Part shown: positions 1 to 8,996 of the stretch, in pieces
How the letters are laid out: every line of letters begins with the position of its first letter
Numbering within the stretch: the first letter of the stretch is position 1
NCBI GenBank assembly: GCA_964491375.1
Contig: CAZBGL010000179.1
Span: 1-13,718, forward strand
DNA from: CAZBGL01 sp964491375
Lineage (GTDB): Bacteria > Desulfobacterota > Deferrisomatia > Deferrisomatales > Deferrisomataceae
Direction: 5' to 3'
DNA: 13,718 nt
Position numbers and translations under genes: made by a program
The notes under the pieces: generated by a model
The model's database searches: none
Seen by the model: the letters and a program-made list of their open reading frames with translations, nothing else
Told to the model about the DNA's origin: nothing

Positions 1-1
1 G

Positions 2-1324
2 ATCGGCACGGGATACGTGGGGCTGGTGACCGGCACGTGCTTCGCCGAGATGGGCAACGACGTGGTGTGCGTGGACATCGACGAGGATAAGATCGCCCGT
101 CTCCAGCGCAAGGAACTGCCCATCTACGAACCGGGGCTCCAGGAACTGCTGGGGCGCAACGTGGACGAGGGGCGGCTCACCTTCACCACGGACATCGGCG
201 AGGGCGTGGCCCGCAGCCTCCTCCTGTTCATCGCCGTGGGAACCCCCGAGGGTGAGGACGGCTCCGCCGACCTGCAGCACGTGCTGGACGTGGCCCGCTC
301 CATCGGGCAGACCATGGAGGCCTACCGGATCGTGGTGATCAAGTCCACGGTGCCGGTGGGCACGGCCGAACTCGTGCGCGACACGATCCGCGCCGAACTC
401 GAGGCCCGGGGGCTGGACGAGGTGGAGTTCGACGTGGTGTCCAATCCCGAGTTCCTGAAGGAGGGCAACGCGGTCCAGGACTGCCTCAAGCCCGACCGCA
501 TCATCGTGGGCACGGACAACGTGCGCACGGCCGAGATCCTGAAGGAGCTCTACGCCCCCTTCACCCGCACCAACCACCCCATCATCGTCATGGACATCCG
601 CTCGGCCGAGATGACCAAGTACGCGGCCAACGCCATGCTGGCCACGAAGATCTCGTTCATCAACGAGATCGCCAACATCTGCGAGCGGGTGGGAGCCGAC
701 GTGGGGGCGGTGAGGCTGGGCATCGGCGCGGACAGCCGCATCGGATACCAGTTCCTGTTCCCGGGAGTGGGATACGGGGGTTCGTGCTTCCCCAAGGACG
801 TGAAGGCCCTGATCCAGACGGCCCGCAAGGCGGGCTACGAACCGGAGGTGCTCCAGGCCGTGGACGCGGTGAACACCCGGCAGAAGCGGGTGCTCGCGGA
901 CAAGATCCTGGGGTACTTCCGGCAGGAGGGGATCGACCCGGCGGGGGCCACCGTGGCCGTGTGGGGCCTTTCGTTCAAGCCCAACACGGACGACATGCGC
1001 GAGGCCCCCAGCCTCACCATCATCCGCCGGCTCCTGGAGGCCGGGTGCCGGATCCGCGCCTACGACCCCGTAGCAGAGGGCTCGGCCCGGCGTGCCCTGG
1101 GCGAGCCCGAGGGGCTCACCTACTGCCCCAACAACTACGACGCCCTGAAGGGCGCCGACTGCCTGGCCATCTGCACGGAATGGGGGGTGTTCCGCAGGCC
1201 GGACTTCGAGCGGATGAAGGCCCTCATGGCACGGCCCGTGGTGTTCGACGGCCGCAACCTGTACGAGCCGAAACAGATGGCCAAGCTGGGCTTCACGTAC
1301 TTCGGGATCGGCCGGAGGGCCTGA
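2..1324 (+). CDS. ugd: UDP-glucose 6-dehydrogenase, 5'-truncated by window edge
   Basis: Oxidises UDP-glucose to UDP-glucuronate with two NAD+, a cytosolic step supplying precursors for surface polysaccharide. The reading frame is open from base 2 and starts inside the Rossmann motif (IGTGYVGLVTG), so only about half a dozen N-terminal codons (typically MKIAV-like) are missing. The GTG at 17 lies within the glycine-rich loop and is not the real start. Visible family motifs are the KSTVPVGT strand, the NPEFLKEG segment, the FINEIANICE central helix and the catalytic cysteine in GYGGSCFPKD (Cys codon at 785-787). The C-terminal NAD/UDP-binding half carries LSFKPNTDDMREAPS. About 440 residues in total is normal for the family. 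It converges on the DUF445 gene with only five bases between the stops, so no terminator fits there. Polysaccharide genes may lie to the left, outside the window. Confidence 0.96.
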   Translation: MGTGYVGLVTGTCFAEMGNDVVCVDIDEDKIARLQRKELPIYEPGLQELLGRNVDEGRLTFTTDIGEGVARSLLLFIAVGTPEGEDGSADLQHVLDVARSIGQTMEAYRIVVIKSTVPVGTAELVRDTIRAELEARGLDEVEFDVVSNPEFLKEGNAVQDCLKPDRIIVGTDNVRTAEILKELYAPFTRTNHPIIVMDIRSAEMTKYAANAMLATKISFINEIANICERVGADVGAVRLGIGADSRIGYQFLFPGVGYGGSCFPKDVKALIQTARKAGYEPEVLQAVDAVNTRQKRVLADKILGYFRQEGIDPAGATVAVWGLSFKPNTDDMREAPSLTIIRRLLEAGCRIRAYDPVAEGSARRALGEPEGLTYCPNNYDALKGADCLAICTEWGVFRRPDFERMKALMARPVVFDGRNLYEPKQMAKLGFTYFGIGRRA

Positions 1325-1329
1325 ACGCC

Positions 1330-2880
1330 CTATCCCCTCCACAGCACGAGGAACGACTGGAAGCCCCCCACCAGGGCCCCCAGCACCCCGCCCCACCAGG
1401 TGATGGCCCGGAGTTCCCGCCGGGCCACGCGCAGGACCACCCGCTCGACCTCGCGGGGGGAAAAGGCCCGGATCTCCCGCTCCACGATCCCCTCCACGTC
1501 CACGATGCGCAGGATCTCGGGCACCCGGGCCGCCAGCACCGGCATCAGGTGGTCCGCGGCCAGCGCCGCGGCCTCCCGCACCACCGGCTCGGGTAGGGGT
1601 TCGCCGGGCCGCTCCAGGGCCGCGTCCAGGGCGGCCGAGGCCAGGCGCTCGGCCGCCCGGTCGGCCAGGCGCGCCATCCCGCCCTGGCCCGCCCAGGAAG
1701 AAACCGCCCGCACCCATCGCTCGGCCGCCCCGGGGTCGGCCACCGAGAGCGCCTCGCCCAGGGGCCGGTCGAACCACCGGTCCAGTTCCCGCTCCACCGC
1801 GCCGGCCAGGGCCTCGGCCACCTCGGGCCGGCGCAGGCGGCGGGCGATCCACGCGGCCGTGCGGGCGTGCAGGGCGTCCAGCACGTCCGGGGGCAGGGCC
1901 GACACGAGCTCGCCGGGGGTGCGGTCCAGCACCCGCTCCAGCGCCGCCACGATGCCGGCCCTAAGCCGCACGCGGTTCTCCTCTTCCCGGACGAGCTCCC
2001 GCAGCCGGAACAGGTTGGCGTCCACGATCCGGTCCACCTCCTCGAAGATCCGGCCCCGGGCCAGGAGCGCCGCGCGGCGCACGGCGTTCTTCACCAGCCC
2101 GCCCCGGAGTTCCCTGAGATAGGCGATCAGGCCCTGGCGCACCGCGGCCTTGATGCGCTCCACGTTCGCCGGCGCGAGCAGGGCCTCCTCGAACCGGCCC
2201 AGGAGCACCGGCACCAGGGGATCCACCGCCTCGCGCAGGGCCGCCCCGGCCTCGGGAGGGAGCAGGTCCCGCAGGGGCCGGCGGCTCCCGGCCCATTGCA
2301 CCGCCAGCCGCGCCAGGAGCTCCCGGATCCGGTCCTCCAGGTGGGGCGAGGCCAGGCCCTGGCTGAGCTTGCCCGTGACGATCCGCGACACCAGGGCCCG
2401 CTCGCCCGGAAACAGGCGCTCCGGCGTGCTTCGCAGCAGCCCCTCGGCCCAGCCCCGAAGGGCCTCTTCCCCCCGGGGCGAGGCCAGCCACCGGTCCGCC
2501 GCCCGGCCGGCCTCCCGGATCAGCTCCGCCCCCAGGCGCTCGGCGGCACGGCGGGCCCGGGGGTCGCTCCGGACCGAGCCGGCCACGCGACCCGCGTGGC
2601 GCAGCGCCAGGTCCACGGCCAGGGTCTCCAGGGCGGCGCGCACCTCCGGGCCCGTGAGGCGCTCGGCTACCCGCTCCTCGCGCAGGAGCTCCGAGGTGAC
2701 CACACCGGCCACGGTGGCCGCGATCTCGGCCTTCCGGCGCGGGATCATGCCCTGGATGCGCAGACCCAGCACCCGGATCTCGCGGTAGGGACGAAACAGC
2801 ATGCGGATGGCCAGGGCGTTGGTGGCCGCGCCGATGACAAACCCGAACAGGGGGGGGAGCCCGAGGCTCAGGAGGTCCAT
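1330..2880 (-). CDS. DUF445 family membrane protein (YheB/YjiN-like)
   Basis: A 516-residue protein of the DUF445 family, whose biochemical function is not established. Its N-terminus (FVIGAATNALAIRMLFRPYREI, residues about 12-33) is the family signature: a first membrane helix with a Thr-Asn pair followed by a basic MLFRPYR segment. The middle (about 40-485) is a long, charged, mostly helical region rich in Arg, Glu and Ala. A second hydrophobic helix closes the protein (WWGGVLGALVGGFQSFLVLW). This gives a membrane-anchored hairpin with a large soluble domain. I chose the ATG at 2880 because the family motif begins right after it; the frame stays open upstream to a GTG at 2985, but those 35 residues are Arg/Pro-rich and look non-coding. 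The start has no recognisable Shine-Dalgarno (upstream bases read CCCGAACGATCC), which contrasts with its neighbours. A transcript from the minus promoter at 3190-3218 would reach it with a leader of about 300 nt. Confidence 0.88.
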   Translation of the reverse strand: MDLLSLGLPPLFGFVIGAATNALAIRMLFRPYREIRVLGLRIQGMIPRRKAEIAATVAGVVTSELLREERVAERLTGPEVRAALETLAVDLALRHAGRVAGSVRSDPRARRAAERLGAELIREAGRAADRWLASPRGEEALRGWAEGLLRSTPERLFPGERALVSRIVTGKLSQGLASPHLEDRIRELLARLAVQWAGSRRPLRDLLPPEAGAALREAVDPLVPVLLGRFEEALLAPANVERIKAAVRQGLIAYLRELRGGLVKNAVRRAALLARGRIFEEVDRIVDANLFRLRELVREEENRVRLRAGIVAALERVLDRTPGELVSALPPDVLDALHARTAAWIARRLRRPEVAEALAGAVERELDRWFDRPLGEALSVADPGAAERWVRAVSSWAGQGGMARLADRAAERLASAALDAALERPGEPLPEPVVREAAALAADHLMPVLAARVPEILRIVDVEGIVEREIRAFSPREVERVVLRVARRELRAITWWGGVLGALVGGFQSFLVLWRG

Positions 2881-2949
2881 GGATCGTTCGGGAAGAGGGA
2901 GGACGCGGTCTCTCCGCGCACGGGGGGCGCAGGAAAACCAAACGATCGG

Positions 2950-2978
2950 TTGACAAAACCGCGCCGGTCGCTTATTAC
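2950..2978 (+). promoter_or_regulatory. sigma70-type promoter facing the DUF62 gene
   Basis: A perfect -35 box TTGACA (2950-2955), a 17-bp spacer and TATTAC (2973-2978, four of six consensus bases) lie in a conspicuously AT-richer patch of a very GC-rich region. Transcription would begin near 2985 and run rightward, giving the SAM hydroxide adenosyltransferase gene at 3181 a leader of about 195 nt full of hairpins, or alternatively making a short separate RNA. The box overlaps the unused upstream extension of the DUF445 frame. Confidence 0.6.
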
Positions 2979-3010
2979 TCCGCACACGCGACAGGCCCGA
3001 AAACGCCGAG

Positions 3011-3047
3011 GGGCGCGGCTTCCGGAGGGTCCCGGGCCCGCGCCCCT
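3011..3047 (-). terminator. GC-rich hairpin, possible attenuator ahead of DUF445
   Basis: A perfect 9-bp inverted repeat pairs GGGGCGCGG (3011-3019) with CCGCGCCCC (3039-3047); the 19-nt loop can form a further small stem (CCGG 3023-3026 with CCGG 3033-3036). On the minus strand the hairpin is followed, after about seven bases, by a TTTT run. This resembles a weak intrinsic terminator between the 26-codon ORF and the DUF445 start. The T run is short and displaced, so termination is unproven; on the plus strand the same hairpin would sit near the 5' end of the DUF62 leader. Confidence 0.35.
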
Positions 3048-3061
3048 GCGGCAGGAACCGG

Positions 3062-3145
3062 TGGGCAGTTTAACGTCGTGCCCAGGACCCACTAGGGCAG
3101 CCCTCGCTGCAGTGGGCCACGCGGGGCACCATGAACCGCTTCATG
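3062..3145. other. Row of three further hairpins in the 2881-3180 interval
   Basis: Three inverted repeats follow one another closely. TGGGCA (3062-3067) pairs with TGCCCA (3079-3084). CCCACT plus GCAGC (3088-3093, 3097-3101) pairs with GCTGCAGTGGG (3106-3116) around a CCTC loop with a three-base bulge. CATGAA (3130-3135) pairs with TTCATG (3140-3145) around CCGC. A longer-range GTGCCC (3078-3083) with GGGCAC (3124-3129) pairing can enclose the middle hairpin. The structures exist on either strand, so orientation cannot be decided by eye. I could not match them to tRNA, SRP RNA, 6S RNA or a riboswitch family that I know. On the minus strand most of this lies inside the 26-codon ORF. Confidence 0.4.
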
Positions 3146-3150
3146 CGCAT
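3070..3150 (-). CDS. Putative 26-aa cysteine-containing peptide or leader peptide
   Basis: A short ORF with unusually strong initiation signals. Upstream of the ATG at 3150 lies AAGGAGGTGA (minus strand, 3165-3156), a full ten-base complement to the 16S rRNA 3' end, spaced five bases from the start. Further upstream is a near-consensus promoter (3190-3218), predicting a 5' leader of only about 33 nt. The peptide starts MRMKRFMVPR, has Cys14 and Cys18 in a CSEGC motif, a single Trp23, and ends WARR. It is basic, not hydrophobic, and has no signal peptide. Its last codons (AGT, GCA, CGA, CGT before TAA) are unlike the G/C-ending codons of neighbouring genes. It could be a leader peptide that senses translation ahead of DUF445, a true small protein, or a chance ORF. 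No relative is recognised. A second ATG at 3144 would give 24 residues but is spaced less well. Confidence 0.5.
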   Translation of the reverse strand: MRMKRFMVPRVAHCSEGCPSGSWARR

Positions 3151-3155
3151 GCTGC

Positions 3156-3165
3156 TCACCTCCTT
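3156..3165 (-). promoter_or_regulatory. Perfect extended Shine-Dalgarno for the 26-aa ORF
   Basis: The minus strand reads AAGGAGGTGA five bases before ATG 3150. This is the strongest ribosome-binding site in the window, and its presence in front of a tiny ORF in an otherwise non-coding gap is the main reason to take that ORF seriously. Read on the plus strand the same bases resemble the 16S rRNA 3' tail (TCACCTCCTTTC), so a plus-strand RNA would carry an anti-Shine-Dalgarno sequence. Confidence 0.6.
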
Positions 3166-3180
3166 TCCTCGGGAAGTGCC

Positions 3181-3993
3181 ATGGGCGCGAGTCTAGAGCC
3201 GGCCCAGGGGGGTGTCAAGCGCCCTCCCCTGGTCGCCCTGACCACGGACTTCGGGCTCCAGGACCCGTTCGTGGGCGTGATGAAGGGGGTGATCCTGGGG
3301 ATCTGCCCGGGGGCGTGTGTCGTGGACGTGACCCACGGGATCCCGCCCCAGGACGTGCTGGCCGGCTGCCTCGCCCTGGGGGACGCGGCACCCTACTTCC
3401 CGCCGGGCACGGTCCATGTGGCCGTGGTGGACCCCGGGGTGGGCTCGGGTCGGCCGGCCGTGGCCGTGCGCACGCCGCGGGCCCTGTTCGTGGCCCCGGA
3501 CAACGGGATCTTGTCGTTCCTGCCCCCGGACGATGTGCTCGAGGTGCGGCGGCTCGAGAACCCGGACCTCTGGCTCCGTCCGGTGAGCCGCACGTTCCAC
3601 GGACGGGACGTGTTCGCGCCCGTGGCCGCCCACCTGGCCCGGGGGGTGCCCCTGGACGAGGTGGGCCCGGAGCACCCGGGGCTCCGGCGGCTGCGCCTCC
3701 CCGAGCCGGTGCGCGAGCGGGACGCGGTTCGGGGCGAGGTGCTCGGGTTCGACCGGTTCGGGAACGCGGTCACGAACATCCGCGAGCAGGACCTGCCCCG
3801 CCCGGGCCGGGCGGTCGAGGTGGCCGGCCGGAGGATGCCCCTGCTGGGCGCCTATGCCGAGGCGCTCCCCGGCCGGGCGCTGGCGCTCTGGGGCTCTACG
3901 GGCCGCCTGGAGTTGAGCGTGCGGGAGGGGAGCGCCCGCGAGGCCCTGGGCCTGCGACGGGGTGACCCGGTGCGGGTGCTCCTTGATGGGTGA
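3181..3993 (+). CDS. SAM hydroxide adenosyltransferase (DUF62 family)
   Basis: Hydrolyses S-adenosyl-L-methionine to adenosine and L-methionine using a water-derived hydroxide; it is related to the fluorinase/chlorinase enzymes. The 270-residue length is typical. Motifs in order are TDFGLQDPFVGVMKG (22-36), DVTHGIPPQD (49-58), VVDPGVGSGR (82-91), APDNGILS (105-112), TFHGRDVFAP (138-147) and GFDRFGNAVTNI in the C-terminal domain. The family's catalytic Asp-Arg-His triad maps to Asp84, Arg91 and His140. The ATG at 3181 is preceded by a modest GGGAAG (3171-3176); the family core starts about 15 residues later and no better start lies between. The physiological role is not settled; removal of excess SAM is one proposal. 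The promoter at 2950-2978 would give it a structured leader of about 195 nt, and an opposing promoter lies inside its first codons. Confidence 0.93.
   Translation: MGASLEPAQGGVKRPPLVALTTDFGLQDPFVGVMKGVILGICPGACVVDVTHGIPPQDVLAGCLALGDAAPYFPPGTVHVAVVDPGVGSGRPAVAVRTPRALFVAPDNGILSFLPPDDVLEVRRLENPDLWLRPVSRTFHGRDVFAPVAAHLARGVPLDEVGPEHPGLRRLRLPEPVRERDAVRGEVLGFDRFGNAVTNIREQDLPRPGRAVEVAGRRMPLLGAYAEALPGRALALWGSTGRLELSVREGSAREALGLRRGDPVRVLLDG
3190..3218 (-). promoter_or_regulatory. sigma70-type promoter for the 26-aa ORF and possibly DUF445
   Basis: On the minus strand a perfect TTGACA (3218-3213), a 17-bp spacer and TAGACT (3195-3190, four of six) form a well-spaced promoter. It lies within the first codons of the divergent SAM hydroxide adenosyltransferase gene, and the predicted start near 3183 sits at that gene's start codon. 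Expression from this promoter and from the one at 2950-2978 would therefore collide and give mutually antisense RNAs. Confidence 0.55.
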
Positions 3994-4011
3994 GGGCGGC
4001 CGGGGTATAAA
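3983..4011 (+). promoter_or_regulatory. sigma70-type promoter for the 75-aa protein and BI-1 gene
   Basis: TTGATG (3983-3988, four of six), a 17-bp spacer and TATAAA (4006-4011, five of six) overlap the 3' end of the DUF62 gene. The predicted start near 4018 gives an untranslated leader of about 78 nt before ATG 4096. The AT-rich TATAAA stands out in its GGGG/CCCC surroundings. Confidence 0.55.
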
Positions 4012-4027
4012 GGCCCCGTGTGCCTTT

Positions 4028-4062
4028 CGGAACAACCGGCCCGGCCAGGGGCCGCGGTTCCG
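4028..4062 (+). other. Leader hairpin upstream of the 75-aa ORF
   Basis: CGGAAC (4028-4033) pairs with GTTCCG (4057-4062), and inside it GGCCC (4038-4042) pairs with GGGCC (4049-4053), leaving a small internal loop. A second copy of CGGTTCC at 4069-4075 could replace the 3' arm. The Shine-Dalgarno at 4081-4090 lies just downstream, so alternative pairing might influence initiation. This is a visual fold only. Confidence 0.35.
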
Positions 4063-4095
4063 CGTGTACGGTTCCACAAAGGGAGGAGGAGTCCC

Positions 4096-4323
4096 ATGGG
4101 TGCAGCCAACGACACCGCGTTCGCACGGCTTCCCGGAGACGACACGCTCCCCCGGGCCGTCCGGGAGCTCCAGGTGCCCCTGCAGGCCGAGCTCCTGCGG
4201 GCCGGGGCCACGTGGGAGGAGTCCCTGGCGATCCTCCGGGAGATGACGAACCACCGGAGGGCCTTCCCGTCGGCGGCCGAGGCCCTGGCATGGTACCGCA
4301 AACCCTACCACCCGGCCCTGTAA
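4096..4323 (+). CDS. Hypothetical 75-aa soluble protein
   Basis: I do not recognise this protein. The start is well supported: GGGAGGAGGA (4081-4090) sits five bases before the ATG, and a promoter lies about 85 bases upstream. The sequence is soluble, predicted mostly helical by inspection, with LPRAVRELQVPLQAELLRAG (residues 18-37), a TWEESLAILREM helix, and an aromatic, Pro-rich tail (AWYRKPYHPAL). There are no cysteines, membrane segments or signal peptide. It is followed after 34 bases by the Bax-inhibitor-1 gene, so the two are probably cotranscribed. The alternation of short helices around an Arg/Glu-rich surface could suit a regulator or partner-binding protein, but nothing in it fixes a function. 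Confidence 0.7.
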   Translation: MGAANDTAFARLPGDDTLPRAVRELQVPLQAELLRAGATWEESLAILREMTNHRRAFPSAAEALAWYRKPYHPAL

Positions 4324-4357
4324 CCGGGGCGGAAACCCTCACAGGAGAAGAGCCACG

Positions 4358-5077
4358 ATGCAGCCGTCCGGAGCGTTCGCCCTTCCGCGGGTCGATCCCC
4401 GCACGATCGAGATCGTGCGCACCCGGTTCGTGCGCACGGTGTACCAGTGGATGGCGGGGGGGCTCGCCCTGACCGCGGCCGCCGCCCTCCTGGTGGTCCA
4501 GAGCCCCGCGCTCCTGGCCGCCCTGGTGCTCAACCGGGCCGTGTTCTTCGGGCTCATCGTCGCCGAGCTCGTCCTGGTGGTGGCGCTTTCGGGCTGGATC
4601 CACCGCATGGGCGTGCGCACGGCGAGCTGGGCGTTCCTCGGCTACTCCCTCCTGAACGGGGTCACCCTCTCGGTGGTCCTGCTCGCCTACACGGGAACGA
4701 GCGTGGCCCTGACCTTTGCGGTGTGCGCCGCCACGTTCGGCGCGGCCGCGGCCTACGGAACGGTGACCCGCCGCGACCTCGCGGGCGCGGGTTCGTTCGC
4801 GTTCATGGGCCTGGTGGGCCTGATCGTCGCGAGCCTGGCCAACTGGTTCTTCCGCAGCCCCGCGATGGACTGGATCATCTCGTACGTGGGCGTGATCGTG
4901 TTCGTGGTGCTCGCCGCGTACGACGCCCAGAAGATCCAGAGGATCGGGCTTTCCGCCGCGGGCCGGGGCGAGGCCGCCCTGTCCCGGCACGCCATCCTGG
5001 GCGCGCTTGCGCTCTACCTCGATTTTGTCAACCTGTTCCTTTTCCTGCTGCGGATCTTCGGCCGGACCCGGGAGTGA
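4358..5077 (+). CDS. Bax inhibitor-1 / YccA family membrane protein
   Basis: A 239-residue integral membrane protein of the BI-1 (UPF0005, TMBIM) family; bacterial members such as YetJ conduct calcium in a pH-dependent way, and others (YccA) interact with FtsH. About seven hydrophobic helices are visible (roughly 32-48, 50-58/61-80, 89-111, 114-133, 145-163, 172-187 and 212-234). The signature VFVVLAAYDAQKI (181-193) and GALALYLDFVNLFLFLLRIFG (215-235) contain Asp189 and Asp222, which correspond to the conserved di-aspartyl pH sensor. The N-terminal tail is cytosolic, with the usual Arg/Val-rich segment before helix 1. AGGAGA (4343-4348) precedes the ATG. It lies 34 bases downstream of the 75-aa ORF and 127 bases upstream of PFOR. 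Its substrate here is unknown. Confidence 0.93.
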   Translation: MQPSGAFALPRVDPRTIEIVRTRFVRTVYQWMAGGLALTAAAALLVVQSPALLAALVLNRAVFFGLIVAELVLVVALSGWIHRMGVRTASWAFLGYSLLNGVTLSVVLLAYTGTSVALTFAVCAATFGAAAAYGTVTRRDLAGAGSFAFMGLVGLIVASLANWFFRSPAMDWIISYVGVIVFVVLAAYDAQKIQRIGLSAAGRGEAALSRHAILGALALYLDFVNLFLFLLRIFGRTRE

Positions 5078-5110
5078 GCCCCTTCGACCCTGGGGCACGG
5101 AACGCCGCAT

Positions 5111-5132
5111 CCCGGGGCCGCGCCGGCCCGGG
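5111..5132 (+). other. GC hairpin between BI-1 and PFOR genes
   Basis: Two CCCGGG copies (5111-5116 and 5127-5132) can pair, extended inward by CC/GG with one bulged G. No T run follows, so it is not an intrinsic terminator, and readthrough from the BI-1 transcript into PFOR is possible. I see no convincing promoter in 5078-5204. Confidence 0.25.
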
Positions 5133-5204
5133 GCGGGGGTGGGGTCTTCCCTGGATCATACGTTCACGAGGACTCGAACCGACGGCATCGCGAGGAGGTA
5201 AGTC

Positions 5205-8768
<3,564 letters not shown>

Positions 8769-8788
8769 CCGGCGTGCCGGCCGCCCCA

Positions 8789-8820
8789 GGGGTCCGTCCG
8801 CGGACGGGCCCCTTTTCTTT
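8789..8820 (+). terminator. Intrinsic terminator after PFOR
   Basis: GGGGTCCGTC (8789-8798) pairs over ten positions, with one G-T pair, with GACGGGCCCC (8803-8812) around a CGCG loop. TTTTCTTT (8813-8820) follows immediately. It starts 20 bases after the PFOR stop and should end that transcript, so cvpA needs its own promoter or readthrough. Confidence 0.92.
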
Positions 8821-8914
8821 GCCAGCCCGGGGCGGCCTTGTGCACCGGCCGCCCATCTGCTACGTTGGAGTCCGCCCGCCGGGCGGCGCCCCCCCGCCGT
8901 GCCCGGCGGGAAGT

Positions 8915-8950
8915 GGCCCCCCGGTTTCAGCCCCCCCGGACCGGGGGGCC
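8915..8950 (+). other. Second GC hairpin upstream of cvpA, alternative pairings
   Basis: GGCCCCCCGG (8915-8924) is a perfect inverted repeat of CCGGGGGGCC (8941-8950), with GCGCTTTT following. The G run at 8943-8948 can instead pair with the C run at 8932-8937 around a GGACC loop, so two hairpins are mutually exclusive. It could be a backup terminator for PFOR or a leader element of the cvpA transcript. The only promoter-like pair upstream (TTGTGC 8838, TACGTT 8861, 17-bp spacing) matches consensus poorly. Confidence 0.35.
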
Positions 8951-8996
8951 GCGCTTTTCCGGCGCGCAAACCCGTTCAGGACCCCGGGGACACGCC

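Noticed and set aside
3011..3180. SRP RNA, 6S RNA, tmRNA or a SAM/SAH riboswitch in the DUF62 leader
   Set aside because: Compared by eye with the conserved loops I know for these families; none matches. Left as an unassigned structured region.
3131..3196. Plus-strand 21-codon ORF (MNRFMRMLL start) whose stop overlaps the DUF62 start codon
   Set aside because: It has no Shine-Dalgarno and is largely the mirror of the palindromic CATGCGCATG region; the minus-strand ORF has much better signals.
5154..5170. Possible sigma54-type element (TGG ... TTC) upstream of PFOR
   Set aside because: The invariant GC of the -12 element is missing, so it does not meet the GG-N10-GC rule.
5170..5180. Minus-strand GGTTCGAGTCC, identical to a tRNA T-loop region, just upstream of PFOR
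   Set aside because: The flanking bases do not form a T-stem (CGTCGG against CCTCG mismatches) and no anticodon or acceptor arm can be found around it; probably a coincidence.
8838..8866. TTGTGC-N17-TACGTT as a promoter for cvpA
   Set aside because: Spacing is right but each box matches only three of six consensus bases; too weak to list.
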